This document shows, piece after piece, positions 28,850 to 38,640 of a DNA stretch of 64,000 nucleotides. Position 1 is the stretch's first letter; every line of letters begins with the position of its first letter. The notes beneath the pieces are model-generated. The model made no database searches and had not been told where the DNA came from. It saw nothing but the letters and a program-made list of their open reading frames with translations. This DNA is from an uncultured Clostridium sp. (GTDB lineage: Bacteria; Bacillota; Clostridia; TANB77; CAG-508). The DNA lies in the NCBI GenBank assembly GCA_948467875.1, contig CAOKFZ010000005.1, positions 1 to 64,000 on the forward strand. The letters run 5' to 3'. The position numbers were made by a program, and so were the translations under genes.

Positions 28850-29746
28850 ATGAGTTTTGACCATATTATTGGAAACCACAAAATACAAGAATATTTGATA
28901 AAAACAAGTACAGCAAATCTAATTTCACAGAGTTATTTGTTTGTTGGAACAGAAGGAATTGGCAAACTTCTTATGGCTAAGGAGTTTGCTAAAAAAGTTT
29001 TGTGCCTAAAAAAGGAGGAACCTTGTGAATGCAAATCTTGCAAATGTTTTGAAGGACAAAATCATCCTGATTTTTATGTCTTAAATGAGAGTGGTGATAC
29101 GATTAAAATTGACCAGATACGCGAAATTACACGCAAAATCATTGAGCCTCCAATTGTGGCAAACAAAAAAGTTTACATCATAAATGACTGCGAAGAAATG
29201 ACCGTAGAAGCGCAAAATTGTTTGCTAAAAACACTAGAGGAGCCACCAGAATTTGCGGTCATTATTTTGGTTACTTCAAGGGAAAATCTAATTTTGAATA
29301 CCATCAAATCAAGGTGCATGATGCTGAAATTTAAAAATATTCCAAATGATGAATTGAAAAAATACGCAATGGAGAAATTGGGTTTTGAGCAAGTAACAGA
29401 GGATTTATTAGAGTCGTTTAATGGAAATATTAAAGAAGCGATTTTTCAAAAACAAATTCAAGATGAGCTTGCGCAGATTAGGCGCGTGGTGGATGACTTG
29501 GCAACAGAGGATATTACCACGATAATGAATGAGGCAAAAGTGCTTTATAATAAAGATGATATTGATGATTATTTGCCGTATTTATCAGCCTTTGCGTTTC
29601 GAAAAGGGCTGGACCACAAGGAGTATTTGGGGTGTGTTGAAAAGGTAAAAAATTGCAACGAGCGTTTAAAACGCAATTGCAATTTTGATATGTGTATTGA
29701 CACAATGCTATTAGAGATGTGGGAATGTGTGAGGAAAGGAATATAA
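28850..29746 (+). CDS. holB: DNA polymerase III delta' subunit
   Basis: From ATG 28850 (MSFDHIIGNHKIQEYL), behind GGGAGG, the product is 298 residues. It has the clamp-loader AAA+ core: SYLFVGTEGIGKLLMAKEFAK (Walker A-like), a four-cysteine zinc module (CECKSCKCFEGQNHPDF), IKIDQIREI, KVYIINDCEEMTVEAQNCLLKTLEEPP and the SRC sensor (NTIKSRCMMLKF). The adjoining ricT gene is the standard Firmicute arrangement. Confidence 0.93.
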   Translation: MSFDHIIGNHKIQEYLIKTSTANLISQSYLFVGTEGIGKLLMAKEFAKKVLCLKKEEPCECKSCKCFEGQNHPDFYVLNESGDTIKIDQIREITRKIIEPPIVANKKVYIINDCEEMTVEAQNCLLKTLEEPPEFAVIILVTSRENLILNTIKSRCMMLKFKNIPNDELKKYAMEKLGFEQVTEDLLESFNGNIKEAIFQKQIQDELAQIRRVVDDLATEDITTIMNEAKVLYNKDDIDDYLPYLSAFAFRKGLDHKEYLGCVEKVKNCNERLKRNCNFDMCIDTMLLEMWECVRKGI

Positions 29747-30670
29747 ATGAAACAGGTTGTTGGTATAAAATTCAAAGAAACTGGGAAAGTGTATTATTTT
29801 GACCCAGGGGATTTAAAATTAAGAGAAGGACTTCATGTAATCGTGGATACAGCGATGGGAGAGGAATATGCGATTGTAACGATTCCCAATAAAGAAGTGG
29901 AAGATAGAGAAGTTACGGAACCTCTAAAAAAAGTGGTTCGAGTAGCTTCTTATAAAGAAAGAAAAGTGCGTGAGGATTTTAAGAAAAAGGAAAAAGAGGC
30001 ATTTGATAAATGTTTAGAGCAAATCAAGCAATATGACTTGCCGATGAAATTGATTGAAACAGAGTATAAATATGATGGAAGTAAGCTGACTTTTTATTTT
30101 TCGTCTGAAAAAAGGATTGATTTTAGAGAGCTTGTAAAATCATTGGCAGCTATTTTTAAAACACGAATTGAGATGCGTCAAATTGGGGTAAGAGATGAAG
30201 TCAAAAGATTAGGTGGAAATGGAATTTGTGGCAGAGAATTGTGCTGTTGTTCTTTTTTGAGGAATTTTGAAACGGTTTCGATTAAAATGGCAAAAGAGCA
30301 AAATATGTCATTAAATCCAAGCAAAATTTCAGGAAATTGTGGACGCTTGATGTGTTGTCTAAAATACGAACACAATGTTTATTGTGACAAATTGAAAGGA
30401 TTGCCCAAAATTGGGGCAGAAGTGAAAACCCAAGACGGAATTGGGGAAGTATCTGCTGTGGAGACGTTGAAAGAAATGGTTCGTGTGAAATTTCGTGAAA
30501 ATGGGGAAACTTTTTTCAAAAAATACAATGCGAAAGATGTTGTTGTGTTAAAAGACTCTAATAAGCATGATGATGACAAAATCGAGCCAGAGAATGAAGA
30601 AGATTTAAAAGAACTTGAAAAATTGGAAAAGTTAGAAAAAGAAGAAAAAGCAAACAGGGAAAACAAATGA
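29747..30670 (+). CDS. ricT: PSP1 domain protein RicT (YaaT)
   Basis: The ATG directly follows the holB stop, so translation is coupled. The 307 residues contain the PSP1 C-terminal region: KYDGSKLTFYFSSEKRIDFRELVK, RIEMRQIGVRDEVKRLGG, and the cysteine signature GRELCCCSFL...SGNCGRLMCCLKYE that binds iron-sulfur in the YaaT/YlbF/YmcA complex. That complex guides RNase Y maturation and phosphorelay steps. The charged tail (EEDLKELEKLEKLEKEEK) is extra. Confidence 0.93.
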   Translation: MKQVVGIKFKETGKVYYFDPGDLKLREGLHVIVDTAMGEEYAIVTIPNKEVEDREVTEPLKKVVRVASYKERKVREDFKKKEKEAFDKCLEQIKQYDLPMKLIETEYKYDGSKLTFYFSSEKRIDFRELVKSLAAIFKTRIEMRQIGVRDEVKRLGGNGICGRELCCCSFLRNFETVSIKMAKEQNMSLNPSKISGNCGRLMCCLKYEHNVYCDKLKGLPKIGAEVKTQDGIGEVSAVETLKEMVRVKFRENGETFFKKYNAKDVVVLKDSNKHDDDKIEPENEEDLKELEKLEKLEKEEKANRENK

Positions 30671-30692
30671 AAAATAAAAGGGGTAAAATTTC

Positions 30693-31973
30693 ATGAAAAA
30701 ACTGATTAAGAATGCTTATATTTTGGATATGGTTGGAGAAGAGTCGAACATTAGGAAATCGGATATTTTAATTCAGGATAATCGAATTGCCAAAATTGAA
30801 ACTGAGATAGAGGAAGAAGCAGATGAAAAAATCAATGCCAAAAACATGATTGTGATGCCAGGTTTGGTTAATACGCACACACATTTAGCAATGAGTATTT
30901 TTAGGGGTTATAAAGATGACCAAAAATTGATGGACTGGTTAGAAAACGCGATTTTTCCAGTAGAAGATAAATTGGAGCCAGACGATATTTACTGGAACTC
31001 TTATTTGTCATGCATTGAAATGATAAAATCTGGGACGACTACTTGTAATGATATGTATTTTGGCATGAATAAAGTTATTGAATCTATTGAAGATACTGGT
31101 TTGAGGGCAGTTGTTGCTTGGTGCATGACAGATGATGCGATTGGTGATAAAGTGGAAAAAACAAGAGAATATGCTCAAAAATACAATGTTCCAGAAAGTA
31201 GAATTAAAATTTTTACTTCGCCACATGCGCCTTATTCTTGCAATCCAGACACGATAAAATTATGTGTGGATTTGGCAAAAGAGCTCCACACAGGACTTCA
31301 TATTCATTTGTCAGAAACGTTGGCTGAAGAAAAAACGATTTATGAAAAATATGACAAACGTGGCACAGAATATTTGAATGATTTAGGTGTTTTTGATGTG
31401 CCAGTTGTTTTGGCGCATGGAATTTATATTTCAGATAGTGATATTGATATTTTGAAACATATCAAAGGTGGCATTTCGCATAATCCGATTAGTAATTGCA
31501 AATTGTCTTCTGGTATTTGTGATGTTGTCAAACTAAGAAAAAATGGTATTTCTGTTGGTTTGGGAACAGATGGAATTGGAAGTACAACAACTTTGGATAT
31601 GTTTGAAGAAATGAAAATGGCGTCGTATTTGCAAAAAGTGAAAACGAAAATACCGACTTCAATTACTGCATACGAAGTTTTGAAAATGGCAACAATTGAA
31701 GGCGCAAAAGTGTTAGGCTTGGAGGACGAAATCGGAACCTTAGAAGTTGGAAAAAAAGCAGATATGATTTTTATTAAAACCGATAAAATTCATTTATGTC
31801 CAGAAAATGATGTTTGTGCGAATATTGCTTATTCAGCCAATGGTGCCGATGTTGACACGGTTATCATTGACGGAAAGGTGATTATGCAAAATCGAAAAAT
31901 GTTACATAGCAATGAAAAAGAAGTGATGAAGCAAGTGAAGAAAATTGCCAAGAAATTGTTGGAGCATAATTGA
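30693..31973 (+). CDS. mtaD: Amidohydrolase (MTA/SAH deaminase-like)
   Basis: The 426-residue TIM-barrel metal hydrolase shows MPGLVNTHTHLAMSIFRG (metal HxH), TTCNDMYF, FTSPHAPYSCNPDTI, LHIHLSETLAEE, VLAHGIYIS, ISHNPISNCKLSSGI and GLGTDGIGSTTTLDMFEEMK. These are the marks of the methylthioadenosine/S-adenosylhomocysteine deaminase and chlorohydrolase family. SAH deamination is the best guess. It follows ricT by 22 bases and may be in the same operon. Confidence 0.9.
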   Translation: MKKLIKNAYILDMVGEESNIRKSDILIQDNRIAKIETEIEEEADEKINAKNMIVMPGLVNTHTHLAMSIFRGYKDDQKLMDWLENAIFPVEDKLEPDDIYWNSYLSCIEMIKSGTTTCNDMYFGMNKVIESIEDTGLRAVVAWCMTDDAIGDKVEKTREYAQKYNVPESRIKIFTSPHAPYSCNPDTIKLCVDLAKELHTGLHIHLSETLAEEKTIYEKYDKRGTEYLNDLGVFDVPVVLAHGIYISDSDIDILKHIKGGISHNPISNCKLSSGICDVVKLRKNGISVGLGTDGIGSTTTLDMFEEMKMASYLQKVKTKIPTSITAYEVLKMATIEGAKVLGLEDEIGTLEVGKKADMIFIKTDKIHLCPENDVCANIAYSANGADVDTVIIDGKVIMQNRKMLHSNEKEVMKQVKKIAKKLLEHN

Positions 31974-32056
31974 TGTTTATATTATGAAAAAATGATTGAC
32001 ATTTGAGAATAATTTGATATAATAAAGGAAAGATAGATAAAAAAGGAGGGAAAAAA

Positions 32057-32245
32057 ATGGCCTATAAAATAACGGATAAATGTATAAGTTGTGGTGCATG
32101 CGCAGGTTCATGCCCAGTAAGCTGTATTTCAAGTGGAGATACAAAATATGTAATTGATCCAGAACAATGTATAGAGTGCGGAACATGTGCAGGGGTTTGT
32201 CCAGTAGGTGCGCCAGTAAAAAATGAAGAAAATAACGAAGCATAA
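32057..32245 (+). CDS. 2[4Fe-4S] ferredoxin
   Basis: The 62-residue protein has two complete cluster motifs, CISCGACAGSCPVSCI and CIECGTCAGVCPVGAP, as in clostridial ferredoxins that carry electrons in fermentation. The start follows AGGAGGG. It has its own hairpin terminator. Confidence 0.97.
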   Translation: MAYKITDKCISCGACAGSCPVSCISSGDTKYVIDPEQCIECGTCAGVCPVGAPVKNEENNEA

Positions 32246-32254
32246 ACAATAATC

Positions 32255-32287
32255 AAGAGATTACTAAAATCAGTAATCTCTTTTATT
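32255..32287. terminator. Bidirectional terminator
   Basis: AGAGATTACT/AGTAATCTCT stem followed by TTTATT, between the convergent ferredoxin and glycosyltransferase genes. Confidence 0.85.
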
Positions 32288-32290
32288 ATA

Positions 32291-33428
32291 TTATTTTTTG
32301 ACTTCTCCCAACAATATTTCACAAATGGTTTTTGTCGAATTGGGTTTAGCAAGGGCGATGGTGTTTTCTTTCATAAGAGGCAGTTTTTGCGTGTCGCGAT
32401 ATAGTGTTTTCAAGGCTCTTGCAACATTATCGTTTTTCTTAATCCAAATAGCTACGCCTTTTTCTACCAAGAATTCTGCGTTTTCTTCTTCTTGCCCGGG
32501 AATTGGATTAATAATTATCATCGGCAAATGCGAGGTCAAACTTTCTGTGGAAGTAAGTCCGCCAGGTTTGGTAATGACAAAAGAAGAAATCGACATTAAT
32601 TCAGGCACTTGATTGGTATATTCCAAAACTTTGATTCTTTCTTCGGAATCAGTAACTTTTACTAACTCGTCAAATTTTGCTTTGATTTTTGGATTTTTAC
32701 CAGAAATTGCAACCACTTGTGTTTTTGAAAACAAGCGAATTAGCGCCTTTAACACCATAATGGTAGTTTTGTTACCAAGCCCAAACTCGCCTCCTGCAAA
32801 AAATAAAATGACTTGCTCATTTGGATTTAGGTCGAATTCTGCGCAAATTTTTTCACGGTCAAAATGTTCTTGAAATTTCTCCGAAACAGGAATTCCAGAA
32901 ACATAAATCTTATCTTCAGAAATTCCATATTCAATCATGTCACTTTTCATTTGTTGATTAGAAACAAAAAAATAATCGCAATATTCGTTAAAAACAAGCC
33001 ATTGCCCATGAATGTGAAAATCTGTTAAAATGGTTGCCAAGGGGCAATTGATTTTACCTTTTTTCTTTAAAATACCACACATTTGTGTGCCAAAAGGATG
33101 GGTCGAAATAATCAAATCTGGCTCGAAATCTTGCAACAATTTATTTAATTTAATTGAAAATAGCTTATTGGAAGTCGTGACAGCTTTAGAAGTCAAACCA
33201 TGATTGGAAGAATGGTACGCTCGTTTCCAAGCCCAAGGAGCTTTTTTGGCAGCTTCATTGTAGCTTTCAGCCAATAATTTATTCAAATATTTGTTGATAT
33301 ATTCGATACAATCTACTAATTTTACTTCAATATCGGAAGTATTATTTTTTATGTAATTTTCAACCGATTTTGCGGCAGATAAGTGGCCGTCCACCATAGG
33401 AACTATAAAAGATTAAGATTTTTTTCAT
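32291..33428 (-). CDS. MGDG synthase-like diacylglycerol glycosyltransferase, read with a +1 shift at CGG
   Basis: ATG 33428, behind GGGGGA, opens MKKILIFYSSYGG, and the next codon (14) is CGG at 33389-33387. Read as arginine, the frame dies within about a dozen codons. Read +1 it gives Gly, then HLSAAKSVENYI, completing the YGGGHLSAA motif that begins every MGDG_synth-type GT28 enzyme. The body continues to 32291: PDLIISTHPFGTQMC, ILTDFHIHGQWLV, YFVSNQQM, VSGIPVSEKF, LFFAGGEFGLGN, VITKPGGLTSTES and NPIPGQEEENAEF. Total length is 378 residues. It transfers sugar to diacylglycerol for glycolipid or lipoteichoic anchors. A false ATG exists at 33397 in the +1 frame. Confidence 0.92.
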
Positions 33429-33625
33429 AAATCCCCCAATTCTCACACTTTTTATCAATCTTATCATATTTTATTTGCAAGTTCAATAGAGAAATTATTA
33501 ATTTTGTATGAAGAAACGCAAATGTAAGCTCTAGTTGACAAATTGCAAGCCAAAGATGGTAGAAAAAAATCTTAATTTGTGGTATAATTAAAATATATTT
33601 TAATAAAGAAAGTAAGGTGGTACAA

Positions 33626-34585
33626 ATGAAGTTAAGTGAGAAACTAATAAAATTAAGAAAAGAAAATGGTCTTTCGCAAGAAGAATTTGGGGAGGCAATC
33701 AATGTTTCGAGACAAGCTGTTTCAAAGTGGGAAACAGAAGAGGCAAGTCCTGATACGGACAAAGTAAAAGAAATTGTGGAAAAATTTGGTGTTAGTTATG
33801 AATATTTATTGAATGAGGAATTTGACACGGAAAAGGACGTTGCTAGCAAGTGTGAAGTGCATAAGCGTAAAACAGGGCGAAAAGTGCTGTTGGTTATTTT
33901 GATTTTATATTTGTTAATGTGTGTTTATAAATTTGTTGCTTTTACGAGATTTTATTTAATAGCCAATAGTTTTTCGGAGGAAAAATATTCTATGACGACC
34001 AGTTTAAAAATGCCAAATGAGCCCCAATTAAAAGATGCTTATTTTGATACAACAAGGGTTGGCAATAAAATCATAGAAAGGTCGTATGATTTTGTGGACA
34101 TGGAGCCGAAAGATGAAAATGGAAATGTTCTTCCTTATGACATGAATTATACAGATATTGACCAAAAAATTTGTTATCGTTTAAATTATGACGAAGATAA
34201 AAAAGCCTATATTTACACGGATAGAAAAGAGGAAATGGCAAGTCAGGGAGAAGTAGATGGTTTGTTTCGAGATGAAAATGATATCAAGGAAAATACACTA
34301 AGCGTCATTCCGTCTGGATTTAAGGAAATATTTTTAGCGTCTATTGACCCACGTTATTATTATGTGTCAATCCGAAATCGCCAGTTTAGAACTGTTTCGT
34401 TTGCGTATGATTTAAAAACGAAAGTAGAATTAAATCAAGATTGTTTGGTAACAAGAATTGCACAAAAATTTGAGTTTGATGGATTATCAATTTGGAGTTT
34501 TAATTATGATTATGTGCCAGGGCATTTTAATGAATTAACGGATCCACGCGAAACAGGACGCTATCCGATTGTAGAGGAAGAGTAA
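33626..34585 (+). CDS. XRE-type HTH protein with membrane anchor
   Basis: The start chosen is ATG 33626 (MKLSEKLIKLRKENG), after AAGGTGG. Residues 1-65 are a Cro/CI HTH (LSQEEFGEAINVSRQAVSKWETEEASPDTDKVKEIVEKFGVSYEYLL). One membrane helix follows (VLLVILILYLLMCVYKFVAF, about 95-115), then a 200-residue extracytoplasmic domain of unknown family. It may be a membrane-bound regulator that senses an external signal. Confidence 0.85.
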   Translation: MKLSEKLIKLRKENGLSQEEFGEAINVSRQAVSKWETEEASPDTDKVKEIVEKFGVSYEYLLNEEFDTEKDVASKCEVHKRKTGRKVLLVILILYLLMCVYKFVAFTRFYLIANSFSEEKYSMTTSLKMPNEPQLKDAYFDTTRVGNKIIERSYDFVDMEPKDENGNVLPYDMNYTDIDQKICYRLNYDEDKKAYIYTDRKEEMASQGEVDGLFRDENDIKENTLSVIPSGFKEIFLASIDPRYYYVSIRNRQFRTVSFAYDLKTKVELNQDCLVTRIAQKFEFDGLSIWSFNYDYVPGHFNELTDPRETGRYPIVEEE

Positions 34586-34614
34586 AATATTATGTAGATT
34601 TTATTGCAAATATA

Positions 34615-34643
34615 TTGATTTTACTTAGAAAATGTTGTATAAT
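34615..34643 (+). promoter_or_regulatory. Promoter with structured leader
   Basis: TTGATT, a 17-base spacer and TATAAT (34638). The roughly 105-base leader holds a GCAATT...AATTGC hairpin and a TTTGCAT...ATGCAAA pair before AGGAGG. I could not match it to a riboswitch class. Confidence 0.65.
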
Positions 34644-34756
34644 AGAAGTGTCTTAGTAATTTTAGGACAAGCAATTGATACTTTAATTGCATAACAAAAA
34701 ATGATTTGCATAAAAGTAACTAATTCTCAAGATGCAAAGACAGGAGGAGAAAAGGT

Positions 34757-36829
34757 ATGCAGAGAAAAGGAAAAAACATTTTGGCGATGTTTATGGCGAT
34801 GCTAATGCTAATTTTAGCACCAATAACATCGGCTCAGCGGAGCGATTTAACAACAACGGCAAGCGCAGCAACTAAAGAAACAAAAACTGTAACAACAGCT
34901 AATTCTGTAAAGATTTCTAAAGCAGTGGCAAAAACGGTAATGCCTCGGATTTCTGTTTCGAAATTAACTTTAGTTGAGGGCGAAAGCCAGCAGTTAAAAG
35001 TTGTTTCAGGTTCTGCATGGAACTTGAAAAAGGTTACAACAACCAATAAGAAAAATGTTGGCATTTACGGCAAAAATCCAGCAAAGAAGACGGTAATGGC
35101 CAAAGGTAAGGCAGCAGGTTCTGAAACAGTAAAAATGCATTTAGAGATGAAAAAGTCTGCTTGGAAAAAATATAAAAAGATTTTAAAGAGCAGGAAAGTA
35201 ACTTTAAAATGCAAAGTGAAGGTAGTTCCAAAGGAAGAACCAGAAGAAGAACCTGATCCAGAGCAGCAACCAGAAGAACAGCCCGAAATTCAGGAGCCAC
35301 TTGAAAAGTATGACATTTCTCAGTGGAAACCAGATAAAATAGTATTTACTTATAATGGTAAAAAGCAGAGACCAACTCTGTTAGGATTGCCAGACGAAGT
35401 AAAAGTGCTGTATTCATCTGAAGGCGAAATAGCTGCAGGAAAATATTTTATAAAGATTTCTTTCGAAGTTCCTGAAAATTATGAACCAATTGAGCCAATA
35501 GTAATAGAGTATTCTATTAAACCAATAGAATATCCTGTTACAGGTGGCTATGTTGGCTCATGGGGAAGTTCAAGCGGAGGTTCCAGTGTTTCTAAGCCGA
35601 TTCAAAAGCCAGAAGAGAAGCCGAACGAGCCATCTCAACCAGAGGAAAAGCCAAGTGAACCATCACAGCCAGAGGAAGAACCGAACGAGCCAGAACATGT
35701 TTGTGTGTTTGGAAACTGGACTTCTAAGGACAATGTGGATGAACACAGAGTTTGTTCCGAATGTGGGAAAGAGGAAATCAGAAAACATAGTTTTCAGATC
35801 AAGGTTTCTTTTGAAAATTTGGATGATACGCAGCATATAGTTAAGAAAGAGTATGCATGTGATACATGCGAAATAACCTATGAGGAATCCATAAATGAAG
35901 CTCATAGGAAGACAAACTGGCACTATGTTGGGGAAAATCTCGATTCCGAAGAATGCGAAGATTGCGATTACGCAAAAACGCGTGAACATCAGCATGAAGC
36001 AGCACCTGCAGACTTGGTTTATACTTTTAAATCAAGCAATGATGATGGAACTCATGTGATGGAGACTTCCTATACGTGCGGTCTTTGTAGAGAAATAATT
36101 CCATTAACAAAGACTGAAGAATGTAATTATGAGGAAACGCGTAAAATGACAGACGAAATGCACAATATGAGAAATATTCATATTGTGTTAAAGGATTGTA
36201 AAGTTTGCAGTTATCATCTGGAAGAAGAAGAAAGCTGTGTGTCGGATGGGATAACGTTTTATTTCCGTTATCTCAGTCAGATTTATTCGGCTGAGACTTG
36301 CACGATATGCCGATATCGATGCAATCAAAAGCCACATTTTGACCATACATTTGGGGAATGGACATACTATGATAAGGATAATCATCGTAGGGAATGTCCT
36401 TGCACAGATGCACGGGAGGAAGAGACACACCAATACGGAGAGTATGATGCAGCAGTAGGTGGTTTTTACTGTCCTGTATGTGACCACACAGAACTTGTTG
36501 CACCGCATAACCATGGGCACGGTTTTGCAGGAACATGGGGCGATAAATATCTCATGTTTGATGTGGTCATGAACAAGGATGCATATGCTGAATTGGTAGA
36601 TATGTCACCAATTCGGAATCCAAATCCTTCGCCAGAAGAATATTGTTCGAGATTGGATTTCAGATGTCACACATGTGGCGTGCCATATTCAGCCTATATG
36701 CGCCATGAATATAAGGATGGAGCGTGTGTGTGTGGAGTGGTTCAACCTAATTCTGCTACTTTAATAACAGCAATGGTTGAGCAAGTTACTCAAGCAGAGG
36801 TTACAAGCGGAGGAGCGATAGCAGCTTAA
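34757..36829 (+). CDS. Large secreted Cys-rich protein of foreign look
   Basis: The 690 residues start with a signal peptide (ILAMFMAMLMLILAPITSAQ). An Ig-like region (ISVSKLTLVEGESQQLKVVSG), a basic segment, a Pro/Glu linker (EEPEEEPDPEQQPEEQ, later KPNEPSQPEEKPSEPSQPEE) and repeated zinc-ribbon-like units follow (HVCVFGNWTSKDNVDEHRVC, then CSECGKEE; ACDTCEI; CGLCREI; CEDCDY; CPVCDHTE; CHTCGVPYS). It is probably a surface protein. Base use differs from the neighbours (richer in G and C, with CAG and GCG), and CGG serves as arginine four times (AQRSD, MPRIS, DAREE, PIRNP), which suggests recent transfer. Confidence 0.8.
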   Translation: MQRKGKNILAMFMAMLMLILAPITSAQRSDLTTTASAATKETKTVTTANSVKISKAVAKTVMPRISVSKLTLVEGESQQLKVVSGSAWNLKKVTTTNKKNVGIYGKNPAKKTVMAKGKAAGSETVKMHLEMKKSAWKKYKKILKSRKVTLKCKVKVVPKEEPEEEPDPEQQPEEQPEIQEPLEKYDISQWKPDKIVFTYNGKKQRPTLLGLPDEVKVLYSSEGEIAAGKYFIKISFEVPENYEPIEPIVIEYSIKPIEYPVTGGYVGSWGSSSGGSSVSKPIQKPEEKPNEPSQPEEKPSEPSQPEEEPNEPEHVCVFGNWTSKDNVDEHRVCSECGKEEIRKHSFQIKVSFENLDDTQHIVKKEYACDTCEITYEESINEAHRKTNWHYVGENLDSEECEDCDYAKTREHQHEAAPADLVYTFKSSNDDGTHVMETSYTCGLCREIIPLTKTEECNYEETRKMTDEMHNMRNIHIVLKDCKVCSYHLEEEESCVSDGITFYFRYLSQIYSAETCTICRYRCNQKPHFDHTFGEWTYYDKDNHRRECPCTDAREEETHQYGEYDAAVGGFYCPVCDHTELVAPHNHGHGFAGTWGDKYLMFDVVMNKDAYAELVDMSPIRNPNPSPEEYCSRLDFRCHTCGVPYSAYMRHEYKDGACVCGVVQPNSATLITAMVEQVTQAEVTSGGAIAA

Positions 36830-36854
36830 AAGAGAAAGGCAAATCATTTTTTGA

Positions 36855-36888
36855 GGAGGGACCATAGCTTTAGGCCCTTCTTTTTTGT
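36855..36888 (+). terminator. Terminator after the secreted protein
   Basis: GAGGG.CC...GGCCCTTC hairpin followed by TTTTTT. Confidence 0.65.
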
Positions 36889-36985
36889 GTAGTTTTTTAC
36901 TATAAGATGATAAAATAGCAATTTTTGGAATATTAAAAAAATAGTTGGCAATACTAATTAAAAATATTATGCGGAGGAAATGAAG

Positions 36986-38338
36986 ATGAGTTGTGGGACA
37001 AAAAATAAATTATTAGTCATTGCCATTATTTTGTTGCTTGCGATTATGGCAGCAATTGCTTATTATGCATATGAGACGAATCAAAGTTATGCAACATTTC
37101 AAACTAATAAATACAATGAAGCGTTTGGAAATGTGGTAAATTATATGAACAGTGTGGAAAGTTTGCTGGCAAAGTCAATTATTTCGAGAAGCCCTGAGCG
37201 TAGTGCGGAGACGCTGACAGAAGTGTGGCGCGATTCGAATTTAGCGCTGGTGTATTTGGCAGGAATTCCGATGAATACAGAGCAACTTTCTGGAGCGGCA
37301 AAATTTTTGAATCAAGTCAGTGATTATTCTTATTCGTTGTCGCGAAAAAACATTGAGAATGAAGAATTAACGGAGGAGGATTTTGACAATTTGAAATCCC
37401 TTCATCAATATAGTGTGCAGTTGGAAAATACGTTAAATCAATTGTCTGAGGAATTGTATGCGGGAACGATTAATTGGGACGAGCTAACCAAAAATAATTC
37501 TCTGGAATATGCACAAGCTGTGGATAATGTTTCTGTTTTTTCCAATATTGATTCTAACTTAAAAGAGTATGAAGGATTGATTTACGACGGTGCTTATTCT
37601 GACCACGTGAATAAAACAGATAAAGTTGGTTTGACTGGAGAAGACATTTCTGAGCAAGAGGCGCATGAGAAAGTCAAGGAGTTTTTTGGAGAAGATAAAA
37701 TCGAAACGATTCATTTGAATCAGTTTTTGGAAAATGCTAATATTCCATGTTACGATTTTTCTGTCAAATTAAAAAATCAGCAAAATGAGTGCAATATTGA
37801 AATTGCCAAAAAAGGCGGTTGGGTAATTGAAATGCAGAACAACCGTGCTGTGAATAGTGAAATTCTTTCTCAAGAAGAGGCAAACGAAAAAGGCAAAAAA
37901 TTTTTGGAAGAAAAAGGTTTTCCTTCAATGAAAGAAACGTATTTTACAAAATTAAATAATATTGTAACTGTGAATTATGCGTATGAATACAATGAAATTG
38001 TTGCCTATCCGGATTTGATAAAAGTGAAAATTGCGCTGGATAATGGAGAAATTTTAGGAATTGAGACAAATGGATATTTGAACTCTCATACGAGCAGAAA
38101 TTTTGAGAATGTAAGTTTGACGATGGATGAGGCAAGAAGGAAACTCAATGAGGATTTGGAAATTCTAGATGAAGGGCTGGCGATTATTCCGACAGAATGG
38201 AAATCAGAGCTTTTGTGTTATGAGTTTAAGGGAAAAGTGGAAGATAGAGAATTTTTGGTTTATATTAATGTGGAAACAGGGAAAGAAGAGGATATTTTGG
38301 TTATATTGGATACGCCGGGCGGAACACTTACCGTTTAA
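36986..38338 (+). CDS. ypeB: Germination protein YpeB
   Basis: Of the two ATGs (36980, 36986), the second is better spaced from GGAGG. The 450 residues contain an N-terminal anchor (LLVIAIILLLAIMAAIAYYAY), a helical YpeB domain (YNEAFGNVVNYMNSVESLLAKSIIS, LVYLAGIPMNTEQLSGAAKFLNQVSDYSYSLS, LEYEGLIYDGAYSDHV-like segment) and PepSY repeats (EQEAHEKVKEFFGEDKIE, LSQEEANEKGKKFLEEKGF, LTMDEARRKLNEDLEIL). YpeB holds the cortex hydrolase SleB in dormant spores. It implies the host forms endospores. sleB is not adjacent in this window. Confidence 0.93.
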   Translation: MSCGTKNKLLVIAIILLLAIMAAIAYYAYETNQSYATFQTNKYNEAFGNVVNYMNSVESLLAKSIISRSPERSAETLTEVWRDSNLALVYLAGIPMNTEQLSGAAKFLNQVSDYSYSLSRKNIENEELTEEDFDNLKSLHQYSVQLENTLNQLSEELYAGTINWDELTKNNSLEYAQAVDNVSVFSNIDSNLKEYEGLIYDGAYSDHVNKTDKVGLTGEDISEQEAHEKVKEFFGEDKIETIHLNQFLENANIPCYDFSVKLKNQQNECNIEIAKKGGWVIEMQNNRAVNSEILSQEEANEKGKKFLEEKGFPSMKETYFTKLNNIVTVNYAYEYNEIVAYPDLIKVKIALDNGEILGIETNGYLNSHTSRNFENVSLTMDEARRKLNEDLEILDEGLAIIPTEWKSELLCYEFKGKVEDREFLVYINVETGKEEDILVILDTPGGTLTV

Positions 38339-38410
38339 AAAATAATCAGCAGCTTGTGTTGTTAAACTGAATTATATGTTATAATGATATTTATTAATTT
38401 TGAAGTGGCA

Positions 38411-38472
38411 TTGTGGGGACCGTCCAGAAATTATCAAAATCTTTGATTTTGCTTAATTTCTAGGATGGGGAG
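38411..38472 (+). ncRNA. Structured leader or hairpin element
   Basis: AGAAATTA and CAAAATC on the left pair with GATTTTG and TAATTTCT on the right, enclosed by GGGGACCGTCC/GGATGGGG. It starts about 25 bases after a TATAAT and lies about 170 bases before the hydrolase gene. No known RNA class is recognised; a MITE-like element is also possible. Confidence 0.4.
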
Positions 38473-38640
38473 AACGGAAAAATTCATAAATATCATTATT
38501 TTATATTAAGAAACAGAATTTTATATTGAAATTGTTGGAAAAATAGTATATAATCACAAAAAACAAATAATTTGAATAAATTATAGTAAAAATTATCCAC
38601 TAAATGAGAACAAACTGTGGAAAACAGAAAGGAGGAAATT

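Noticed and set aside
34644-34756. Riboswitch in the leader of the secreted protein
   Set aside because: Two hairpins are present but no conserved core of a known class could be matched.
35590-35700. Tandem DNA repeat or CRISPR-like array
   Set aside because: The repeats encode a Pro/Glu linker inside the secreted protein and have no spacers. No CRISPR array was seen anywhere in the window.
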